Source: Candidatus Nanohalalkaliarchaeum halalkaliphilum
Lineage (GTDB): Archaea; Nanohalarchaeota; Nanosalinia; Nanosalinales; Nanohalalkaliarchaeaceae
DNA: 41,719 nt
Reading direction: 5' to 3'
NCBI GenBank assembly: GCA_022729315.1
Contig: JALDAF010000003.1
Span: 1 to 41,719, forward strand
Under the pieces are notes generated by a model, which saw only the letters and a list, made by a program, of their open reading frames with translations, did not search any database and was not told where the DNA came from. Position numbers and translations under genes: made by a program. Of this stretch, positions 31,256-40,005 are shown piece after piece (position 1 is the first letter of the stretch; every line of letters starts with the position of its first letter).

Positions 31256-32206
31256 TCAGTCCGGAGAATTCGGAGAAACGATATCCTGTATGACCTCAGT
31301 CCCCTGGATGGTGTCGTCAAGCAGTTTCTTGAACTCGTTCTCTGTTTCAATATCTTCCTCCAGAGTGTTCTCCAGTGCTCCGATCTGCGCCTCCAGTTCC
31401 CCGGAAAGCTCTTTCATCTCGGACAGTGTTGTCAGTGCAGTCTTGAACTTGTTCATCGTGATGAACAGTGGACCCTTCTGTATGTCAGGGATATCAAGAT
31501 CCTTCACTTCTGGCGGTTTTGGAACCTCTTCACGGCTCAGGCGTGCTCCCTCACTGGCCCGGCCGTCGGACGGTGGTGAGGGAGGACTGCTCTGCTCAGT
31601 ATCTTCTTCAGGCTTGTGCGTATCCGCTGTATCTTCCTGTGAACTGTCTTCCCCGGAGATGTGCTCTTTCAGCTGCTGGCGGTCATCAACCGGTGATCCG
31701 TCGTGCTCCGGTACTGCAGGTTCCGCTGGTTCGGAGGGTGTTGGCCCTCGTTCAGTCTCAGGAGTTGCAGCTGTATCCACAGTATCCATACGAGAGAGCT
31801 CTTCATCCCTGATCGGTTCCGGATCAGTCATATCCTGTTGTGGGGACTGCTGGTCCTGTCCTGGAGGCCGTTCCGCTGGCGGTTCCTGCTGTGGTGGTTC
31901 ACGTGGCATAGATGGCTGTTCGCTGGGTTCAGGCGGTTCTGGTTCTTCAGGATATGCGATCTCCTCAAGGTCCTGTGTCTGCTCTTCCTGTTGTGGTGGT
32001 TCAGGAGGGTTCTGCTGTGGGCCGGTGTCTTTCCGGTCCCGTGAACGGTCTGGCCCCTGTCCACCCAGTCCTGAATCCCTGTTCCGGCTACGCGAACGGT
32101 TCTCACGCCCCTGCTCCTGCTGCACCTTTTTACGGATCTGGGCGATATTCTCTTCCAGTTCCTGCTTCTTTTTACTGTCGTTGCCGGAGCCTAAGAAGTC
32201 GAACAT
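31256..32206 (-). CDS. Disordered protein with coiled-coil C-terminus, unknown
   Basis: 316 residues from ATG 32206 (MFDFLGSGNDSKKKQ). Residues about 10-35 are a short coiled coil; 40-230 are a Pro/Gln/Glu-rich disordered region with PPEPPQQEE-type repeats; the last 75 (DIPDIQKGPLFITMNKF and after) are helical and look conserved-like, rich in LSEMKELSGELEAQIGALE heptads. It probably bridges partners; DPANN proteins of this layout exist but I cannot name the family. TATA GTTATAAAAGG about 34 bases before ATG. Likely its own transcript. Confidence 0.7.
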   Translation of the reverse strand: MFDFLGSGNDSKKKQELEENIAQIRKKVQQEQGRENRSRSRNRDSGLGGQGPDRSRDRKDTGPQQNPPEPPQQEEQTQDLEEIAYPEEPEPPEPSEQPSMPREPPQQEPPAERPPGQDQQSPQQDMTDPEPIRDEELSRMDTVDTAATPETERGPTPSEPAEPAVPEHDGSPVDDRQQLKEHISGEDSSQEDTADTHKPEEDTEQSSPPSPPSDGRASEGARLSREEVPKPPEVKDLDIPDIQKGPLFITMNKFKTALTTLSEMKELSGELEAQIGALENTLEEDIETENEFKKLLDDTIQGTEVIQDIVSPNSPD

Positions 32207-32268
32207 TGGTACAAGATTACATCTGTTCAATCTCCCTTTTATAACTTTGTGCGAGCCGATGCAAGAAA

Positions 32269-33954
32269 CTATGAGTGGGTATAGTACGCGTCGACAGTGT
32301 CTCCGGTATCTGTGATGTTGACGAATCCGAATCGGACGAACTGGACCACGCCTTCCGGTACGTCTGGTTCGCAGCGGCCATCGATTGTTTCACCGTCAGG
32401 CATGTGGACGGTGCAGGGTTTTCCGTCTTGCGGCACCCACTGCACGATATCTGCGTTCCTGTCGATCGCCTCGGTGTGGTCGAAGCTGTGGAGCTTGGTT
32501 TCGCCATCCCAGATGTCGACGTTGCACAGGTCCTTCAACCGCAGGAACCCGTCTACCATGTCGTCCTCCTCGATGTATACCGGGACAGTCCCCTCCTCGG
32601 CGATCAGGACGTGTTTACGTTCGCCGCGGTCCTCTTCCGGGTGGAGTGGGATGGTCGCAACCAGTTCATCCTCAACCCCATGGATCTCGATCATGACCGG
32701 GTTCGCCACGAAAAAATACCTGTCCGCGTCCCTGTCGATCGTTTTCCGGTTGAACGAGTGCAATGTGTCCATGCTGGCCTCGACATCGTTCTCCGTGACA
32801 CCCATCTCCCGCCAGAATCCGCGGATGGCGTCCGGTGTGAACCCGCGTTTCCTGAGTGACCGCAGAGTCGGTGCCCGTGGATCATCCCATCCATCCAGTT
32901 CACCGTCTTCGATCAGTTCGCGGAGTGTTGACGTACTCATCGGGGTTTCCAGGCCGTGGATGTTGACACGCCCCCAGTACCGGACGTGCGGGTAGTTCCA
33001 GTCCAGGTAGTCGTAGAGGTATTTCTGGCGTTTCGTGGAGGCGCGCAGATCTTTTCCACGCACGATATGTGTGACACCGCTTTCATGGTCTTCGATCGCG
33101 CTCTGAAAGTCCAGGAGTGGCCAGACCCGGTACCGGTCAAAGGTCCGTGGATGGTCCGGATCCTCGATGATGCGGAACGCCACCCAGTCACGGATCGCCG
33201 GGTTCTTGTGCTGCATATCGGTCTTGATCTTCAGGGTTGCCTCGCCCTCCTCGATACCGCCATCCTTCATCTGCTCCCAGTACGCCAGGTTCTTTGCTGG
33301 CTCCGTGTCCCGGTGCGGGCAGGGTTCCCCCTGCTCCCGGTAGGTGCGACCTTCTTCTGGACTGCAGAAACAGACGTATGCATTCCCCATCTCGATGAGG
33401 CGTTCAGCGTACGCGAAATAGGTCTCGAACCGCTCGGAACTGTATATCACTTCGTCAACGTCATACCCCAGCCATTCATAATCCTCCTGGTACATCTCGT
33501 ACGCATCGTGCTCATGGTTCCGGAGCGGCCGCTTCGTCCGCGGATCAGTATCATCGAACCGGAGGATCAGCGTGCCGTCATACTTCTCCTTCAGTTCGCC
33601 GTTGATCACCATACCGCGGGAACTTCCCAGTGTTGGCGGGCCGTTCGGGTTGGGTGCGAACCGTAGAACCACGTCTCCGTCCTCGGCGTCCGGGAGGTCA
33701 GGTAGCTGATCCGCGTCCGCGTCCTCTCCCGTATCATATTCATACGCTTCAGCCGCCGCCTCCAGTTCGTTCTGGGAGAGATTGTTCACCTCTTCGATGA
33801 TCGGATCGGCCTGTGCCACGACCGCACCGGCATCCTCCTTGAGTTCGGGATGGTTACCGAATACGTTGCCGATAACAGAGTCCTTCTGTGCCTCTCCATA
33901 GTCAAGAGCGTTCTTCACCGCGTATTTCCGTATCAGCTCTTCGGCATCCGCCAT
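32269..33954 (-). CDS. gltX: Glutamyl-tRNA synthetase (archaeal type)
   Basis: 561 residues. Charges tRNA-Glu (and probably tRNA-Gln, for later transamidation). Blocks: class I site FAPNPNGPPTLGSSRG, RFDDTDPRTKRP, VRGKDLRASTKRQKYLYDYL, and the signature PMSTSTLREL in place of KMSKS. The HIGH-type motif reads TLGS with both His replaced. The N-terminal 90 residues are an archaeal acidic extension; the C-terminal beta domains end VNITDTGDTVDAYYTHS. ATG 33954 lies about 31 bases from CTATTAAAG; TTG 33963 is rejected. Confidence 0.95.
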   Translation of the reverse strand: MADAEELIRKYAVKNALDYGEAQKDSVIGNVFGNHPELKEDAGAVVAQADPIIEEVNNLSQNELEAAAEAYEYDTGEDADADQLPDLPDAEDGDVVLRFAPNPNGPPTLGSSRGMVINGELKEKYDGTLILRFDDTDPRTKRPLRNHEHDAYEMYQEDYEWLGYDVDEVIYSSERFETYFAYAERLIEMGNAYVCFCSPEEGRTYREQGEPCPHRDTEPAKNLAYWEQMKDGGIEEGEATLKIKTDMQHKNPAIRDWVAFRIIEDPDHPRTFDRYRVWPLLDFQSAIEDHESGVTHIVRGKDLRASTKRQKYLYDYLDWNYPHVRYWGRVNIHGLETPMSTSTLRELIEDGELDGWDDPRAPTLRSLRKRGFTPDAIRGFWREMGVTENDVEASMDTLHSFNRKTIDRDADRYFFVANPVMIEIHGVEDELVATIPLHPEEDRGERKHVLIAEEGTVPVYIEEDDMVDGFLRLKDLCNVDIWDGETKLHSFDHTEAIDRNADIVQWVPQDGKPCTVHMPDGETIDGRCEPDVPEGVVQFVRFGFVNITDTGDTVDAYYTHS

Positions 33955-34087
33955 AACAGACAATGGTTAGGAAATCCAACTTTAATAGGGTTTCACGCTG
34001 GTGGATAGGTCACGGGAAAGTAAAAAGGGAAAAGGATTGGATAGGTGAAAGAAAAATAGGAAAACCGTTGCGGGTGCGGAAACCTGT

Positions 34088-34132
34088 TCAGTCCCGTCCC
34101 AGAAGTTCCTTGAGCTTTTCGAGTAATTTCAT
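34088..34132 (-). CDS. Candidate 14-residue amphipathic peptide
   Basis: MKLLEKLKELLGRD then TGA, from ATG 34132. The ribosome binding site GTGAGGAGGG lies 8 bases ahead, one of the strongest in the window; Leu at i, i+3/4 spacing predicts an amphipathic helix. It begins 28 bases after the stop of the protease gene. A TATA-like CTATTTAAAAG (34170-34180) inside the end of that gene could start its own transcript. Function unknown; it may be a membrane-active or partner-binding peptide, or a leader. Confidence 0.4.
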   Translation of the reverse strand: MKLLEKLKELLGRD

Positions 34133-34160
34133 CGGCGAACCCTCCTCACTAGGTCACTGG

Positions 34161-35702
34161 CTACAGTCTTTTAAATAGGTTATTGAAAAACGTGGTGATA
34201 TGGTACCCGATTTCGTGTAAAAGATCCAGTAAAACGTCTTCTAACGGTTCATCAGACTGCAGCCGGCTCACCATGTGATCTGCAGGTTCTGGCCGTTCAA
34301 CGGGCTGTATCTCGATCTCACGGGTTGTATCATCGATTGTGACCGTTTCCGGTGCCTCCAGTTCGAACGCGTTCATCTCTGCAAGACAGGTTTCGAACGC
34401 TTCCCTGTCCGGATCCTGCTCGTTGTAACACGGTGTAAAGTCCGTTCCCATCAGGGATAACACTGTTTCAGTTTCCTCCTTTGCGGTCCCGGCGCTGTCA
34501 CCGTCTTTCTCCCGTAGTTCGCTGTACACGTCGTGCAGCGCATCGAACCCGTGCTCCTCCACGTACAGGCGGATGATGAGTTCGCCGAACGCATATCCGA
34601 ATACACGTTTTTCATGTGTTTCCGCGTTTCGCGGGGACCAGTCGTACATCCGGTCCTCATCGTTCTCGTAGTACTCCCACAGCTGGTCCGGGGTGCCGCG
34701 TGGCGGGAGGGTGTACTGGTGGCGGCCGTCCCGCCAGGTCTTCCGCTCACCGAAAAGCTCCGGTGTTTTCACGCCCCGCTCGTGGTTGACAACGCTTTCC
34801 AAATATTTTGCGGTTCCTTCGTCGAACCACATCACGCGGGAGTCAGACCAGCGTAGAGCCTGTTCGTTGATGCCGTGCAGTGTCTCGTGCAGGAGGATGG
34901 CCGGCATGCTGTCGTCGTCCATCATGCTTTCCCGGATCAGGATCAGTCCACCGGTCCGGTACTGTCCGGCACTCCACCGATCGATATCCGCGTCGTATTC
35001 ACTGTCCGGCAGTATGACCACCGGGTATTTGTTCTGCTGGGGGTCGTACCCGGTGAATGCCGGGGCCAGCCAGTACAGGTCATCGGGTTCTGACAGGTTT
35101 CCTTCACCGAACCGCACGTAGTTCTCATACGTCACCCCGCCATCACTGATCGCCATATGGAGGTTAAGCGGTCCTTCGCCGTCGTACACTGCCCTGTGTT
35201 CTTCAAGCAGGTGATCGAATCCCGGTGTCTGGGACGAGGTGAGGATCCGTTCATCCACGTACACCGTTGCCTGTGTGACCTGGTCGGGTACGTCATCCCG
35301 GCGATCCGGAAATCCTGAGAGCTGCAGCTGTATCCGCTTCAACTCGCCGTACTCCGATGAGACGATGTTATCCGTCACAAACTGGATGTCAACCACTTCT
35401 TTCGTCTGTGGACGGGGATGCGGGTTGGTCTCGAACTCGATCGTCCGCCCATCGAAACTGTACTCCTCTATCTCGCCCCGGGTGTCCTCCATGTGCAGGA
35501 TCTCGGAATTCGGCGGCGTCGACCAGCTTGTCCGCCAGTGGGTGACCGTCTCATCCGGACTGCTGGTGTACAGTTCGAACGAAACGTTGACGTACGCCGT
35601 CTCATCCTCTACCGAGATGTTGTACGACGTGATCGCGGCACCACTCCCCGCGAACACGACCAGCAAGACGAGCAGAAACACGAAGCGTGGAACCCTGGCC
35701 AT
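34161..35702 (-). CDS. Secreted/membrane gluzincin metalloprotease
   Basis: 513 residues from ATG 35702 (MARVPRFVFLLVLLVVFAGS signal-like helix). Zinc motif HETLH at 272-276 with third ligand in WFDEGTAKYL (Glu295): an M1/M61-like or related gluzincin layout. Upstream is a beta-sandwich region (28-200). The C-terminal tail ends LLHEIGYHITTFFNNLFKRL, possibly an amphipathic membrane helix. It is in front of the 14-residue candidate peptide. Leaderless after CTATTTTAACC. The protein is exported; substrate unknown. Confidence 0.82.
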   Translation of the reverse strand: MARVPRFVFLLVLLVVFAGSGAAITSYNISVEDETAYVNVSFELYTSSPDETVTHWRTSWSTPPNSEILHMEDTRGEIEEYSFDGRTIEFETNPHPRPQTKEVVDIQFVTDNIVSSEYGELKRIQLQLSGFPDRRDDVPDQVTQATVYVDERILTSSQTPGFDHLLEEHRAVYDGEGPLNLHMAISDGGVTYENYVRFGEGNLSEPDDLYWLAPAFTGYDPQQNKYPVVILPDSEYDADIDRWSAGQYRTGGLILIRESMMDDDSMPAILLHETLHGINEQALRWSDSRVMWFDEGTAKYLESVVNHERGVKTPELFGERKTWRDGRHQYTLPPRGTPDQLWEYYENDEDRMYDWSPRNAETHEKRVFGYAFGELIIRLYVEEHGFDALHDVYSELREKDGDSAGTAKEETETVLSLMGTDFTPCYNEQDPDREAFETCLAEMNAFELEAPETVTIDDTTREIEIQPVERPEPADHMVSRLQSDEPLEDVLLDLLHEIGYHITTFFNNLFKRL

Positions 35703-35768
35703 AGACAGGTATTGGACTGGAACGGTTAAAATAGGTTGCTCCACGTGATACGGGTGTGCCGGAGATAC

Positions 35769-36494
35769 CTACTCAGGCACGTCAAAGTCGTGGAACTTTC
35801 GTTCATGCTCCTGTGAGAGGATGTCCAGGGCGATCGCAGCACCGTCACCGGCGGAGATCACGGCCTGGATCCTGTTGTCCCGGATCGTCCACCCGCCGGC
35901 GTACACCCGCTCCATGCTGGTGCGGCCGTACCGGTCCGCCTTCACGACCCGGGTACCGTCCAGGTCCTCGAACGCGAGTCCCAGCGACTCGGACAGTTTC
36001 CGGCCATCCCCCTCCGCCAGCACCAGGTATTTGGACCCGTAATGACTGCCGTCCGACGTGGTGATCCGGAACCCGCCGTGCATCGGCTCAACCTTCTTCA
36101 CGAACGCGGTGTGGAGCGTGGCACCGAACGCTTTGCACTGGTCCCGCACCGTGTCCGCGAACGCTGACCCGCCGATCGCATCGATCCCCGGATAGTTGTA
36201 CAGGTAGGCATCATGCAGATACGTCTCGTTCTCACCGAACACAGACACGTGCTTGATATCGTTCTTCGCCAGATACAGTGCAGCAGTCAACCCGGTCGGA
36301 CCGTCTCCGACGATGTTGACACCCTGCTGGTACGGCAGCAGTTCTTCCATGCTGACCTCGTCCTGCTCCTGCACGGCATCAGAAACCTGTGACGCGACTC
36401 TTCCGTTACCCTCACTTACAGCGGTTTTCTCCTGTTGATCGGGTTCAACGTGATCGTCTTCCGTGGTGGACGGATCTTCAGATGCGTCATCCAT
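35769..36494 (-). CDS. Thioredoxin reductase-like FAD protein without redox Cys pair
   Basis: 241 residues from ATG 36494, 26 bases after CTATTTTAAC. An acidic N-terminal tail (1-50) precedes NIVGDGPTGLTAALYLAKND (FAD-binding GxGxxG) and VYAGGWTIRDNRIQAVISAGDGAAIA (second FAD half). The NADPH domain is largely missing and there is no CxxC, so it cannot be a classical thioredoxin reductase; short relatives exist in halophilic archaea. Could act as a flavin redox sensor. Confidence 0.75.
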   Translation of the reverse strand: MDDASEDPSTTEDDHVEPDQQEKTAVSEGNGRVASQVSDAVQEQDEVSMEELLPYQQGVNIVGDGPTGLTAALYLAKNDIKHVSVFGENETYLHDAYLYNYPGIDAIGGSAFADTVRDQCKAFGATLHTAFVKKVEPMHGGFRITTSDGSHYGSKYLVLAEGDGRKLSESLGLAFEDLDGTRVVKADRYGRTSMERVYAGGWTIRDNRIQAVISAGDGAAIALDILSQEHERKFHDFDVPE

Positions 36495-36549
36495 ACGTCT
36501 TCTCATAGCGTTCCAGTGTTAAAATAGTGACTGGTCATGATCGACCGAT

Positions 36550-37047
36550 CTACTGTTCGGATGTGAGCAATGCCTTCAGCCCGTCCCTGTTGATACGACC
36601 CTCTCCCCGGCCCACGTACTCGATCACGGCCTCGCTCTCATGGTTGCTGCACTGCACGACACGCCGGAAATACCTGTCTGTCCGCCCATTCTCCCCGTGC
36701 TCCAGCAGATCATCGTAATCGAAGTTAACAACGTCTGCATCGTCATCCCGCGAGAACACGTCAGTCACATCTTCATCATCCTGCAACGTGATGGGATAGG
36801 TGCGGGTACGCAACGTATCATTCTCCGTCTCTATACGTGGATGCTGCTCCAGCCTCCGATTCGTACAGCAGGGGCACGTGTACCGGAACGCTTCTTCCTC
36901 CTGCAGCTCATATTCCTGCCGGTCCCACGCCTCCATCTGCTCCCGGCTCACAGACATATCTTCGATCGAGGGATGGCCGTCATCCTCTGACTCCCAGTCG
37001 TACACCGTGGGCATCACTTTATACCGATCGGACCGTTCCTGCACCAT
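36550..37047 (-). CDS. Acidic protein with CPCC zinc-site-like motif, unknown
   Basis: 165 residues from ATG 37047 (MVQERSDRYKVMPTVYDWES). YTCPCCTNRR (about 67-76) and a later VQCSNHE could hold zinc, while the middle is very acidic (DDEDVTDVFSRDDDADVV). A G-rich stretch (GAGGGGGGG) acts as the binding site; a TATA-like TTATATT is about 38 bases upstream. The longer frame to 37344 is antisense to the RNase P gene and rejected. Unknown function. Confidence 0.6.
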   Translation of the reverse strand: MVQERSDRYKVMPTVYDWESEDDGHPSIEDMSVSREQMEAWDRQEYELQEEEAFRYTCPCCTNRRLEQHPRIETENDTLRTRTYPITLQDDEDVTDVFSRDDDADVVNFDYDDLLEHGENGRTDRYFRRVVQCSNHESEAVIEYVGRGEGRINRDGLKALLTSEQ

Positions 37048-37189
37048 ACGCACATCCCCCCCCTCATATACGAACCCACTGAATATAAGCTTTGTTAATG
37101 AATCATGGATATAACAAAACATTTGTTTATGATCTGGGAGAGCGAAAACGGGACGAGGCTTAAGTAGCTTACCGAACCAACCAAAGTGT

Positions 37190-37492
37190 ATGGGCGGTAA
37201 ACCGGCGTACCAGCGTGAGATCGCGGAAGAACGCATCCGCATCCTGTTCGATGAGGCGGAAAACGTGTTCGATGCGCATCCAGAACGGTCTGACCGGTAC
37301 GTTGAGATCGCCCGCACCATCGCCATGAAGTTCAACCTGTCCATGCCGGACGAGTTGAAGGAACGGTTCTGTCCGGACTGCTACGCGTATTGGCGGCCAG
37401 GAAAGAACGTCAGGATCCGGATCAAGAACGGGGCGAAGGTGTACACATGTGATGAATGTGGTGGCGTGACGCGCCGCCCCTACCAGAAGTAA
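37190..37492 (+). CDS. rnp4: RNase P protein subunit Rpp21/Rnp4
   Basis: 100 residues, MGGKPAYQREIAEERIRILF start: two helices, then a zinc ribbon (CPDC at about 66-69 and CDECGG at about 89-94). The subunit binds RNase P RNA with Rpp29 and aids tRNA 5' processing. Leaderless: GCTTAAGTAGC is about 26-32 bases before ATG. Convergent with the presenilin-like gene, 10 bases apart. Confidence 0.92.
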   Translation: MGGKPAYQREIAEERIRILFDEAENVFDAHPERSDRYVEIARTIAMKFNLSMPDELKERFCPDCYAYWRPGKNVRIRIKNGAKVYTCDECGGVTRRPYQK

Positions 37493-37502
37493 TACCGGTA
37501 CG

Positions 37503-38426
37503 TTACAGGGCAGCGAACACAACTTCTAACAGCATCCAGCCAACACCGAACCCTGCGACCGACCCGATCGCCACCGGAGGGATGGCAGGGTAGAACCTGC
37601 CTGCCTGTGCCTTTACCAGCAGGAAACTGAGGCCTGCTGCCGCGCCCAGTACCGACACGACCGCGACGAACATGCCGTAGTCCGGAAGGAGCGTGGCCGC
37701 GAACACGAGCGGGATCACGATGTCGCCACCGCCCAGCAGCCCGACACCCCCCTTCTTGCTTGCTGCATCCGCTCCTTCTGATGCAGCATCCGCGGGTTCA
37801 ACCTCGTCTTCCGCACGGTATACAGCGCTGTCTCCGTCCTCCATATCCGTGTCTTCGAGTGGGATACCGCCGTCTTCCTTGGGGTAGGTGAATCCCATGA
37901 ACGTGTTGGTCTGTACACCGCTCTTCGCAAGGTTGACCATGTGTTCGCTGATGTTGACGGAGAAGTAGTCGTACAGGGAGAGCACGACCAGCAGTACCAG
38001 TGCGGCCTGGAGCCCGATGACGCTGCCGAAGAACGCGCCAGCACCGGCGAAGGGGAAGATCATCAGAACGTTCCGCAGCATGTGATCCTTTGAATATACG
38101 ATCCCGAGCAGGACCGCGGCCGTGGCGATAAGCCCCAGTATCGATTCGAATACCGTGGTGAAGAATATGAGGGTTGTCAGTCCCAGCGCCAGCACCAGCC
38201 AGCCCTTCACCGCGAAGTTCAGCTTGTATTTATACAGGAGCAGGAGCAGTACTGTGGCGATCCCGATCATAAGGAAGAAGTACAGTCCGAACTCTGCAGA
38301 GCTGTGTTGCTCCGCGGTTTCCCGTACCTCCTCGTGCTGCTGGAGCTCCGCCGCCGCTACAAGCCCCAGTCCATTCGTTATCAGGAAGAGCGTTATCAAA
38401 AAGATGATCGAGTCGTACCTGCCCAT
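37503..38426 (-). CDS. Presenilin/signal peptide peptidase-like intramembrane aspartyl protease
   Basis: 307 residues from ATG 38426. Nine hydrophobic helices can be placed; catalytic YD is in SLYDYFSVN (Asp153) and GxGD in LLGGGDIVIPL (Asp235), with PAIPPV (about 283) in the PAL position. A loop of about 55 residues (180-230) between the catalytic helices is acidic and probably cytosolic, like the presenilin loop. It cleaves transmembrane helices; in archaea the substrates are unknown. Start shares a TATA with the divergent Trm-G10 gene. Confidence 0.9.
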   Translation of the reverse strand: MGRYDSIIFLITLFLITNGLGLVAAAELQQHEEVRETAEQHSSAEFGLYFFLMIGIATVLLLLLYKYKLNFAVKGWLVLALGLTTLIFFTTVFESILGLIATAAVLLGIVYSKDHMLRNVLMIFPFAGAGAFFGSVIGLQAALVLLVVLSLYDYFSVNISEHMVNLAKSGVQTNTFMGFTYPKEDGGIPLEDTDMEDGDSAVYRAEDEVEPADAASEGADAASKKGGVGLLGGGDIVIPLVFAATLLPDYGMFVAVVSVLGAAAGLSFLLVKAQAGRFYPAIPPVAIGSVAGFGVGWMLLEVVFAAL

Positions 38427-38449
38427 ACACATAATGCGTGCGCAGGCAT

Positions 38450-38460
38450 ACATTAAAAAC
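38450..38460. promoter_or_regulatory. TATA box shared by presenilin-like and Trm-G10 genes
   Basis: ACATTAAAAAC reads GTTTTTAATGT on the other strand. It is 24-34 bases from ATG 38426 and from ATG 38484, so both leaderless genes can use one box. Confidence 0.55.
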
Positions 38461-38483
38461 ATGGCAGGTAATGTTAGTGATGC

Positions 38484-39443
38484 ATGGCCACCTACCTCTT
38501 CTTGCTTTCACAGGAACACCCGGAAATCCCTGCCGCGGAAGCACGGGCAGTTCTCAACGCAGAGAACATCGACTACCGTGTGAAGGAGCAGGAGGACAGT
38601 ATGCTGTTCGTGGAATCCGATGACATCAAAGCGGAGGCGGTAGACCGGCTGGCGATGACGTTCGAGGTCGCGGAGGTCCTCCACCGGTTCAAACCGGACC
38701 AGTACCAGAAACTGGCTGCCAAACCGTTGTCTGTGGACGGATCGTTCGCCGTCCGCAAAGAATACCTTGACGACACGGAGGCACCGGACGAACTGGAGCG
38801 GAACGTGGGCCGTATCATCGACAAGAATACCGACGGCCACGTCAACCTTAACGCCCCGGACACCCTGTTCCGCGTCTACCTGTACGACGACACCGCATAC
38901 CTGTCACGGATCGTTGCGGATATCGACCGGTCCAGCTACGAACAACGGAAGAACCAGTTCCGCCCATTCTCTTCTCCCGTATCCCTCCATCCGCGGCTGG
39001 CACATGCACTTGTCAACCTGTCGGAGGTTCCATGTGACGGCACACTGCTGGACCCCTTCTGCGGGACCGGCGGCATCCTGCTCGAAGCCGCACTCATCGG
39101 CTGCGACGTCCACGGCCTCGACATTCAGGACGAGATGGTGAATGGAAGCAGGAAGAATCTGGAGGCGTTCAACGTCGAAGGAGACATCCGTAAAGGAAAC
39201 GTAGAGGATGTGAACGACATATTTGACGATGCTCTCCCGGTGGACGCGGTCGTCACCGACCTACCCTACGGGAAAGCCTCCAAGATCAAGGATGACCCGA
39301 CCGACACGTTCCTCGAACTGATAGACGACCTCGCCGACGAGAAAACCGTGTTCATGACGGACAAAGACGATCTCGATGGATACGAACCGGCGTTCGAGAT
39401 CTATGTCCACCGATCCCTCAACCGCTACGTCTACATCGTGTGA
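38484..39443 (+). CDS. tRNA guanosine-10 N2-methyltransferase (Trm-G10)
   Basis: 319 residues. A THUMP-like N-terminal half is followed by a Rossmann methyltransferase: DPFCGTGGILLEAALIG (SAM loop, about 192-208), GLDIQDEMV, and catalytic TDLPYGK (about 259-265). It makes m2G/m2,2G at position 10 of archaeal tRNAs. The N-terminal MATYLFLLSQEHPEIPAAEA is typical. It overlaps the 3' end of the next convergent gene by 26 bases. Confidence 0.9.
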   Translation: MATYLFLLSQEHPEIPAAEARAVLNAENIDYRVKEQEDSMLFVESDDIKAEAVDRLAMTFEVAEVLHRFKPDQYQKLAAKPLSVDGSFAVRKEYLDDTEAPDELERNVGRIIDKNTDGHVNLNAPDTLFRVYLYDDTAYLSRIVADIDRSSYEQRKNQFRPFSSPVSLHPRLAHALVNLSEVPCDGTLLDPFCGTGGILLEAALIGCDVHGLDIQDEMVNGSRKNLEAFNVEGDIRKGNVEDVNDIFDDALPVDAVVTDLPYGKASKIKDDPTDTFLELIDDLADEKTVFMTDKDDLDGYEPAFEIYVHRSLNRYVYIV

Positions 39444-40002
39444 GCAGTTCTCCTGTCCATTTACGGATTACTCCGGCACGTGACAGCAGTAGAGATACCA
39501 GCAACAGCACAACGAACCCTGTGATCGCTGCCGTCTGCGCGTATTCGGATACGATATGTCCGGTCAACCTGCCATGCTCCTGATGTTCTTCGGGCTCTTC
39601 AGAATCCGCTACCGTTGCATTGCCAGGATCGGTCTCACCGGTCTCGTCCAGCGCAGTTTCTTCACCGTCTTCAGGCGTGTGCTCCGTCTGGTCGACACAA
39701 CTCCGTTCCTCGATCGGCCGCTGCTCATGGTTCGGGAAACAGGACTGGGATGGTTCACAGCTCCGGTACTGTGTTCCATCCATGCAGGCAGACCATTCGC
39801 TGCACGACCAGTCATCGCCGATGCACGCTTGTGCCGGTGATGTGCGGGACAGGTCACGTTTGTCGCTGTCTGCGGGTGCATCTGTCGTGCCGTCATGGTC
39901 TGGGCCAGATGCATCTGCTTCGTCATCATCTGCATCCCTCCTGTCGGGGCTACGCTTCTTCCGATCATCTGTATCGCCTGGCGCTGATTCCGTGCTGAAC
40001 AA
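39418..40002 (-). CDS. Thrombospondin type 1-like domain and transmembrane segment, in frame after a stop
   Basis: 194 residues if begun at TTG 40002. A charged disordered head, then WSCSEWSACMDGTQYRSC (thrombospondin type 1-like repeat, Cys-rich, as seen in DPANN surface proteins), an acidic linker and a C-terminal transmembrane helix (ITGFVVLLLVSLLLS) with basic tail. It lacks a signal peptide and any good start or binding site, and is in the same frame as the upstream secreted gene, separated only by TAA (40008-40006) and one codon. So it may be the C-terminal half of one gene read through or broken. Confidence 0.6.
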   Translation of the reverse strand: MFSTESAPGDTDDRKKRSPDRRDADDDEADASGPDHDGTTDAPADSDKRDLSRTSPAQACIGDDWSCSEWSACMDGTQYRSCEPSQSCFPNHEQRPIEERSCVDQTEHTPEDGEETALDETGETDPGNATVADSEEPEEHQEHGRLTGHIVSEYAQTAAITGFVVLLLVSLLLSRAGVIRKWTGELLTRCRRSG

Positions 40003-40005
40003 CGC

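Noticed and set aside
31194-32315. Plus-strand Ser/Cys/Gly-rich frame of 373 codons
   Set aside because: Antisense to the Pro/Gln/Glu-rich disordered protein, whose frame has a promoter and a coherent coiled-coil end.
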